Shown in pieces: positions 59,168-64,000 of a stretch of 64,000 nucleotides of DNA. The notes below the pieces were generated by a model. It ran no database searches, had not been told where the DNA came from, and saw only the letters and a program-made list of their open reading frames with translations. Both the position numbers and the translations under genes were made by a program. The DNA comes from Saccharopolyspora rhizosphaerae (GTDB lineage: Bacteria > Actinomycetota > Actinomycetes > Mycobacteriales > Pseudonocardiaceae), in assembly GCF_003931915.1 (NCBI RefSeq), contig NZ_RSAA01000002.1, forward strand, positions 62,001 to 126,000. The letters are read 5' to 3'. The first letter of the stretch is position 1; the number at the start of each line of letters is the position of its first letter.

Positions 59168-59665
59168 TCAGAACTCGAAGCCGCCGGGCTTGCCGTTGCG
59201 GTCGGCGATGAGCCCCGCGAGCGTCGCGATGGCGATCTCCGGCGGCGTGCGGGAGCCGATGTTGAGCCCGATCGGCCGGTGGACCCGCTTGATCTGGGAG
59301 TCGTCGACGCCGAGGTCGCGCAGCGCCTGGACGTGCGGACCCTCGTGGCGGGGGTTGCCCATCACGCCGATCCAGCGAGCCTCGTGCTGCAGGGCGTCGC
59401 GCAGCACGGGTCCGAGCTCGTCGCGGTGGTGGTCGGTGACGACCACGTCGGTGCCCGGGCTCAGCTCCGGCACCTCGGCGAGCGCGTCCAAGCCCTCAGC
59501 GCGCTGCGGGTCGGGTTCGATGAGCAGCGTGGTGTAGCCGAGGTCCCGGCCGTAGCGCAGCAGGTGCTCGGCGACCGGTGAGGCGAAGACCGCCGCCAGC
59601 ACTCGCTGTCCGGTTTCGACTGGCACGTCACCGTGCGCGACCGCGCACGCGGCATCCTCGGTCAT
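59168..59665 (-). CDS. XdhC-type C-terminal domain protein
   Basis: A 165-aa Rossmann-like protein matching the C-terminal XdhC domain only: AVFASPVAEHLLRYGRDLGYTTLLIEPD at about 24-51, TDVVVTDHHRDELGP, WIGVMGNPRHEGPHVQALRDLGV and the closing GLNIGSRTPPEIAIATLAGLIADRNGK. XdhC proteins hand sulfurated molybdenum cofactor to xanthine dehydrogenase family enzymes. The N-terminal cofactor-binding domain of full XdhC is missing. The Mo hydroxylase at 7154-10697 is the only such enzyme in the window, 50 kb away. Confidence 0.82.
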   Translation of the reverse strand: MTEDAACAVAHGDVPVETGQRVLAAVFASPVAEHLLRYGRDLGYTTLLIEPDPQRAEGLDALAEVPELSPGTDVVVTDHHRDELGPVLRDALQHEARWIGVMGNPRHEGPHVQALRDLGVDDSQIKRVHRPIGLNIGSRTPPEIAIATLAGLIADRNGKPGGFEF

Positions 59666-60146
59666 GAGCCAAGCATGCCAGCCGCCCCAGACCGCGACCA
59701 GGTCGGGACGTGGATCACCGGATCACCGAGCGGACAGGGACGAACGGCTCAGCACGCGACGTCGGTCGCCGCCTCCCGCCCCTCGCCCGTTGGAAACCCG
59801 TCGTGCTCGCCCAGCGAGCAGTCCTGCCACTCGGCAGGACCGACCCGTGGAGCCCTTCGCATGCGACCCTCCCACCACGGTGGCGACGCTCGACCCTGGA
59901 CGCTCCGGTGCTCGAGCGACCGACCGCGGTGGTCCGGCTAGCCACGACCGGGCCGCGCCGAAGCCCGCGACGCGGCCCGGTCGCCGAAAGCGCCGCGACC
60001 ACCTCAGCGGCAACGCGCGGTCGAGAAGGGTGCGATGGCGTTGGTCCGCTCCCCACTGGTCCCGGCGGAAGGAGCCCGACCTCGGCTGCACCGGCCGCTC
60101 GGTGCGCTGTGAGCTGACCCCGAACGGCCAACGAGCATGTTCGCTC
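59666..60146. other. 481-bp gap with two hairpins and no gene
   Basis: Several Arg/Pro-rich frames run through this stretch on both strands, but none has a ribosome site or recognised domain. A small hairpin GTCCTGCC/GGCAGGAC lies at 59821-59840 and a strong one at 59947-59983. Confidence 0.5.
59947..59983 (-). terminator. strong hairpin, possible terminator of the methyltransferase gene
   Basis: GACCGGGCCGCG (59947-59958) pairs perfectly with CGCGGCCCGGTC (59972-59983), 12 bp with a 13-nt loop, 164 nt past the methyltransferase stop. The distance makes the assignment uncertain. Confidence 0.4.
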
Positions 60147-60773
60147 TTACGAACGCGTCATCGTGGCCAAGTAGGCGGGCACGTCGACCTGGGCCCCGTC
60201 CGCGACGCCGAAGACCTCGGCGTGTTCGCCGCGCGCGATGCCCCGGTACGTGCTCGGGCGGATCCGTTCGACACGCCAGCCGTCGGTGAACGCACGTGCG
60301 AAGGCCGACTCGGGGACGCGCGGGCCCAGGGCGGGTTCGACGTCGGCCAGCGCGAGCACGTGCACCGTCGCTCCCGACCTGCACACCCCGTGCAGGCTGC
60401 GCGCGTAGCGCTGCTGGTCCTCCTCGCCGAAGACGTGGAACAGCGCGCTGTCGACCACCGTGTCGTAGGGCCCGCCGGTGAGCGCGAGCGCGTCGGCGAC
60501 CGCGAAGCGCCCGGACACGCCGCGGGCGGCGGCGCCGGCCTCGGCGAGTTCGATCGCGTGCGGCGCGGCGTCCACGCCCAGCACGTCGTAGCCGAGCTCG
60601 GTCAGCAGGATCGTGTGCTCCCCGGTGCCGCAGCCGGGGTCGAGCACCGCTCCTCCGATCTCACCACCGCGTTCGAGGTCGACCACCGCCGGTTGTGGCG
60701 CGCCGATGACCCAGGGTGCGGTCCCCATCACGTAGGCCTCGTCGAATACTGAGCGGTCCACAGACGTTCCCAT
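60147..60773 (-). CDS. class I SAM-dependent methyltransferase
   Basis: A 208-aa methyltransferase: APWVIGAPQPAVVDLERGG, SAM loop VLDPGCGTGEHTILLTELGYDVLGVDAAPHAIELAEAGAAARG (read in parts, about 43-85), post-I acidic ADALAL, and a motif VVDSALFHVFG. The relation is to thiopurine/tellurite-type small methyltransferases. Acceptor unknown. ATG 60773 follows AGGGGG. Divergent from the Clp ATPase gene, whose HAIR-like site lies 145 bp away. Confidence 0.83.
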   Translation of the reverse strand: MGTSVDRSVFDEAYVMGTAPWVIGAPQPAVVDLERGGEIGGAVLDPGCGTGEHTILLTELGYDVLGVDAAPHAIELAEAGAAARGVSGRFAVADALALTGGPYDTVVDSALFHVFGEEDQQRYARSLHGVCRSGATVHVLALADVEPALGPRVPESAFARAFTDGWRVERIRPSTYRGIARGEHAEVFGVADGAQVDVPAYLATMTRS

Positions 60774-60917
60774 GACGTGCCCCCTTCGCAAGAGCTGGTC
60801 TGACAACCCTCCAACTTCCACTTAGCTGGAGGTCAAGCAGCCGGGGCGCTGAGACCTACGACGTGACACGAACCACTCCACGATCAACTGGGAATGAGAG
60901 AGCCCTCGCTTATGTTG

Positions 60918-60938
60918 GTTGATAGCGACAGGCTCAAG
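60918..60938. promoter_or_regulatory. HAIR-like (HspR) operator before the Clp ATPase gene
   Basis: GTTGATA-N7-GCTCAAG fits the HspR inverted repeat CTTGAGT-N7-ACTCAAG with both TTGA and TCAA cores at the exact 11-bp separation. It is 46-66 bp before the ATG, directly behind a TATGTT -10-like box (60911-60916). Confidence 0.6.
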
Positions 60939-60983
60939 TAGTTGGCGGCGATGCAGAGCAACACCGCCACGAGGAGGTAAGTA

Positions 60984-63473
60984 ATGGCGACGTTCTTCGG
61001 ACCGGTCGGTGGCCCGTTCGACGAGTACTTCGCGCGCTTCTTCGGGGCCGAGGACGCCACGGCCGGCTCGCGCCGCATCGACATCACGGAGCTGATGACG
61101 GAGCAGGCGCAGCAGCTGGTCGGCGAGGCCGCGAAGTTCGCCCGCGACCGCGGGCAGAGCAGCCTCGACGCCCTTCACCTGCTGTGGTCGGCCGCCAAGC
61201 AGGAGCCGACCCGGGCGCAGCTGGAGCAGCTCGGCGTGGACACCGAGTCCTTCGCCAAGCAGGTCGAGAGTCACCTGCCGGCGGTCGCCCGCCCGGTCGA
61301 CGAGGAGTCCGTCTCGCTGACGCTGGCCGCGCGCACCGCGCTGGCCGACGCCCACCGGGTGGCCCGTGCCCTGGGCTCGACCTACATCGGCCCGCAGCAC
61401 GTGCTGCTGGCGCTGTCGGCGAACCCCGAGACCGAGACCGGTCGGCTGCTGGGCACGGCGGGTGCCGGTCCGGAGGCGCTGCGCGCCGCCGGTCAGCAGC
61501 CCGCTTCGCAGCAGCAACCCCAGTCCAGCCCGAGCCGCGGCGAGACGCCGACGCTGGACGAGTACGGCCGTGACCTCACCGAGGCGGCCCGCGAGGGCGG
61601 CCTGGACCCGGTGATCGGTCGCGCCGACGAGATCGAGCAGACCATCGAGATCCTGTCCCGCCGCACCAAGAACAACCCGGTCCTGGTCGGTGAGGCCGGT
61701 GTCGGCAAGACCGCGATCGTCGAGGGCCTGGCCCAGCGCATCGCCTCCGGTGACGTGCCCGAGGTGCTCACCGGCAAGCGGGTCGTGCAGCTGGACCTCT
61801 CGGCGATGCTGTCCGGCACCCGCTACCGCGGTGACTTCGAGGAGCGGATGACCAAGGTCATCGACGAGATCGCCGCGCACAGCTCCGAGCTGGTCGTGTT
61901 CATCGACGAGCTGCACACCGTCGTCGGCGCCGGCGGCGCCGAGGGCGCGATGGACGCGGGCAACATGCTCAAGCCGCGGCTGGCTCGCGGTGAGCTGCAC
62001 GTCGTGGGTGCCACCACGCTCGACGAGTACCGCAAGAACATCGAGAAGGACCCGGCGCTGGAGCGTCGCTTCCAGCCGGTCCAGGTGCCCGAGCCGAGCG
62101 TGGACGACACGATCACGATCCTGCGCGGGTTGCAGGAGCAGTACGAGCAGCACCACAAGGTCAGCTACACCGAGGAGGCCGTGGAGGCCGCCGCGAAGCT
62201 GTCCCACCAGTACATCAACGACCGCTTCCTGCCGGACAAGGCGATCGACCTGATCGACCAAGCCGGTGCCCGCAAGCGCCTCAGCGCCGGCGGTGTCGTC
62301 GACGACGGTGAGCTGCGGGCCAAGGTCGAGCGGCTGGAGCAGCTGAAGAACGAGGCGGTCGGGCAGGAGGACTACGAGCGCGCCTCCGCGCTGCGCGACG
62401 AGATCAACGGCGTCCAGGCGAAGCTGGACCAGGGCGTCTCGGGCGTGCTCGAGGTCGGCCCGGCCGACATCGCCGAGGTCGTCTCGCGGGCGACCGGTGT
62501 GCCGGTGTCGCGCCTGACGGCCGAGGAGAAGGTCCGCCTGCAGAGCCTCGAGTCGGAACTGCACCAGCGGGTGATCGGCCAGGACGACGCGGTGCGGGCG
62601 CTGGCCCGCGCGGTGCGCCGTTCCCGGAGCGGTCTGGGCGACCCGAACCGCCCGGTGGGCAGCTTCCTGTTCCTGGGCCCGACCGGTGTCGGCAAGACCG
62701 AGCTGGCCAAGGCGCTGGCGGAGTCGCTGTTCGGCGACGAGCAGCGGATGACCCGGCTGGACATGAGCGAGTTCCAGGAGCGGCACACGGCCAGCCGCCT
62801 GGTCGGCGCCCCTCCCGGCTACGTCGGGCACGGTGAGGCCGGTGAGCTGACCGAGGCCGTGCGGCGCAACCCGTACTCGGTCGTGCTGCTCGACGAGATC
62901 GAGAAGGCGCACCCGGACGTGTTCAACACCCTGCTGCAGGTCCTCGACGACGGCCGGATGACCGATGGACAGGGCCGCACGGTGGACTTCAGCAACACGG
63001 TGCTGATCATGACCAGCAACCTGGCTTCGGAGGTCGTCTCCAGCGCGGGCGGCAAGATCGGCTTCACGGCCGGCAGCCCGACCCAGGACCTGGAGGACCG
63101 GGTCATGCCGAAGCTCAAGGACGCGTTCCGGCCGGAGTTCCTCAACCGCATCAACGAGATCGTGGTGTTCAAGCGCCTCGACGGCGAACAGCTGCACACC
63201 ATCACGCGTGCGCTGCTGGCGACCACCACGAAGCGGCTGGCCGACATGGGCATCGAGGTCGAGTTCGACGACTCGGCGGTGTCCTGGGTCGCCGACCGCG
63301 GCTACCAGCCGGAGTTCGGTGCTCGGCCGTTGCGCCGTGCCATCGAGCGCGAGGTCGACGACCGGATCAGCGACCTGATCCTGGACGGCCGGCTCACCGA
63401 GGGCACCCGGCTGCGGGTCACCACCGGCGAGGACGGCTTGGACTTCCAGGTGGACGCCCCGGTCCCGGCCTGA
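60984..63473 (+). CDS. Clp/Hsp100-family AAA+ ATPase, probable heat-shock Clp unfoldase
   Basis: An 829-aa AAA+ disaggregase/unfoldase. N-terminal domain differs from ClpB/ClpC1 ([21 protein letters not shown]), then a Clp_N-like repeat (1-170). AAA-1 Walker A GEAGVGKT near 236, a UVR-like middle linker [25 protein letters not shown] with few coiled-coil turns (so not a full ClpB), AAA-2 Walker A GPTGVGKT near 565 and [22 protein letters not shown]. It lacks a clear IGF/LGF loop for ClpP in what I can see, so a ClpC-like role with ClpP is unproven. ATG 60984 follows AGGAGG. Confidence 0.87.
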   Translation: MATFFGPVGGPFDEYFARFFGAEDATAGSRRIDITELMTEQAQQLVGEAAKFARDRGQSSLDALHLLWSAAKQEPTRAQLEQLGVDTESFAKQVESHLPAVARPVDEESVSLTLAARTALADAHRVARALGSTYIGPQHVLLALSANPETETGRLLGTAGAGPEALRAAGQQPASQQQPQSSPSRGETPTLDEYGRDLTEAAREGGLDPVIGRADEIEQTIEILSRRTKNNPVLVGEAGVGKTAIVEGLAQRIASGDVPEVLTGKRVVQLDLSAMLSGTRYRGDFEERMTKVIDEIAAHSSELVVFIDELHTVVGAGGAEGAMDAGNMLKPRLARGELHVVGATTLDEYRKNIEKDPALERRFQPVQVPEPSVDDTITILRGLQEQYEQHHKVSYTEEAVEAAAKLSHQYINDRFLPDKAIDLIDQAGARKRLSAGGVVDDGELRAKVERLEQLKNEAVGQEDYERASALRDEINGVQAKLDQGVSGVLEVGPADIAEVVSRATGVPVSRLTAEEKVRLQSLESELHQRVIGQDDAVRALARAVRRSRSGLGDPNRPVGSFLFLGPTGVGKTELAKALAESLFGDEQRMTRLDMSEFQERHTASRLVGAPPGYVGHGEAGELTEAVRRNPYSVVLLDEIEKAHPDVFNTLLQVLDDGRMTDGQGRTVDFSNTVLIMTSNLASEVVSSAGGKIGFTAGSPTQDLEDRVMPKLKDAFRPEFLNRINEIVVFKRLDGEQLHTITRALLATTTKRLADMGIEVEFDDSAVSWVADRGYQPEFGARPLRRAIEREVDDRISDLILDGRLTEGTRLRVTTGEDGLDFQVDAPVPA

Positions 63474-63498
63474 GTGCGCAGGTGAACCGAAGATGTGG

Positions 63499-63524
63499 AG
63501 GCGGGCACCTTCGGGTGCCCGCCT
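63499..63524 (+). terminator. terminator of the Clp ATPase gene
   Basis: AGGCGGGCACC (63499-63509) pairs with GGTGCCCGCCT (63514-63524) around a stable TTCG tetraloop, 25 nt past the stop. Confidence 0.85.
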
Positions 63525-63550
63525 CTCGTCGTGCGCGGGAGGATCAGGGC

Positions 63551-63898
63551 GTGTCGGACCGCATCGCCGTCTACGGAACCCTGCAGCACGGCTCGGCCGC
63601 GTGGCACCTGCTGGAGCCGCTGGTCACCGGCCCGTCCGAGCGGGTCGAGCTGCCCGGAACGCTCTACGACACCGGCCGGGGCTACCCGGCACTGCGCCTC
63701 GACGGAGGTGGCCGGGTGCCCGCCCAGGTGTTCCGCCTGCGCGACCCCACCCGCGCCTGGCCGCTCCTGGACCACTACGAGGGCCCGGACTACGAACGCC
63801 ACCTCATCACCGTCGCGGGCGGGTCGTGCTGGGTCTACTCCTGGCCGGGGCCGACCACCGGGTTCCGGCCGCTCCCCCGCGGCTGGCCACCCGCCTGA
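63551..63898 (+). CDS. gamma-glutamylcyclotransferase-like (AIG2/GGACT) protein
   Basis: A 115-aa protein: IAVYGTLQHGSAAWHLLEPL (YGTLxxG substrate loop) at the start, LPGTLYDTGRGYPALRLDGGGRVPAQVF and LLDHYEGPDYERHLITV, where the Glu in HYEGPDYER is the family's catalytic residue. It would open gamma-glutamyl-amines to 5-oxoproline and free amine. GTG 63551 has GGGAGG before it, 8-9 nt away. Behind the Clp terminator, probably independent. Confidence 0.82.
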   Translation: MSDRIAVYGTLQHGSAAWHLLEPLVTGPSERVELPGTLYDTGRGYPALRLDGGGRVPAQVFRLRDPTRAWPLLDHYEGPDYERHLITVAGGSCWVYSWPGPTTGFRPLPRGWPPA

Positions 63899-64000
63899 GC
63901 CGATCGGCCGGAGACCGGGCTGCGGCCTTCCCGCCCCGGATCTCCCACCCCAGGTCAGAGCGTTCCGGTTGCTGATCGGGTCCCACGGATTGACCCTTCA

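Noticed and set aside
59710..60131. Overlapping 135- and 138-codon frames on opposite strands in the gap before the methyltransferase
   Set aside because: Both are Arg/Pro-rich without start signals, and each is the reverse shadow of the other.
60822..63197. 791-codon minus-strand frame opposite the Clp ATPase
   Set aside because: Antisense of a highly conserved AAA+ gene; its Leu/Val/Gly/Arg composition mirrors the other strand.

Overview
The window is very GC-rich, uses GTG and TTG starts freely, and carries an actinobacterial gene set: an acyl-CoA carboxylase operon with an epsilon subunit, DUF3040 and DUF2795 proteins, a DUF574 methyltransferase, a stand-alone LigD-type polymerase and an HspR-type heat-shock site. 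Together these point to a Pseudonocardiaceae actinomycete, most likely Saccharopolyspora or a close relative. That placement is inferred from gene content and not from a marker gene. No rRNA, tRNA, CRISPR array, prophage or insertion sequence was seen.

Layout. 1-1412: an NCS1 permease running off the left edge, under a clear TPP riboswitch (thiamine-precursor uptake). 1464-5861: a HerA-like ATPase, then larE-larB-larC for the nickel-pincer cofactor, without larA. 6146-10697: an alpha/beta hydrolase and a three-subunit molybdenum hydroxylase of the PaoABC/YagTSR type. 10698-19081: a stand-alone LigD-type polymerase, exonuclease III, an amidase, a HTH protein and an MFS/TetR pair whose shared intergenic region carries two pairs of palindromes, and an FMN reductase. 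19441-28126: a class III aminotransferase, an ATPase-like regulator, transketolase, two small DUF proteins, an MBL hydrolase facing a GntR regulator across a palindrome, and a secreted CocE/NonD hydrolase. 28399-33497: the propionyl-CoA carboxylase operon (pccB-accE-pccA) behind a double-domain TetR regulator. 33959-44087: a DUF2252 protein, a glutamine synthetase-like ligase with an acetyltransferase, a flavin monooxygenase/FMN reductase pair, RecQ, a methyltransferase, two very small genes and a hexapeptide acyltransferase.

44113-58898 is the most interesting block. A tightly packed minus-strand operon runs cupin, ferredoxin reductase, two tiny proteins, Rieske oxygenase, extradiol (VOC) dioxygenase, aspartate-dehydrogenase-like protein, alpha/beta hydrolase, two SDRs, a ThDP decarboxylase-like enzyme and a truncated dienelactone-hydrolase-like protein. 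An MFS transporter and an acyl-CoA ligase follow. An aldehyde dehydrogenase diverges from the operon head and a MarR regulator lies behind it. Matching CTTA-N4-TAAG palindromes sit in both divergent promoters. The set looks like an aromatic-compound meta-cleavage pathway, but lacks the usual hydratase and aldolase and contains unusual members, so the substrate and route are unknown.

59168-63898: an XdhC-type maturation protein, a methyltransferase, a heat-shock Clp ATPase with a HAIR-like operator, and a gamma-glutamylcyclotransferase-like protein.

Three kinds of non-coding repeat are scattered between genes: a palindromic TCGCGCGAAGTTCG element (three loci), a larger GAGCGGCTTCG hairpin element (three loci) and a 49-bp direct repeat (two copies).
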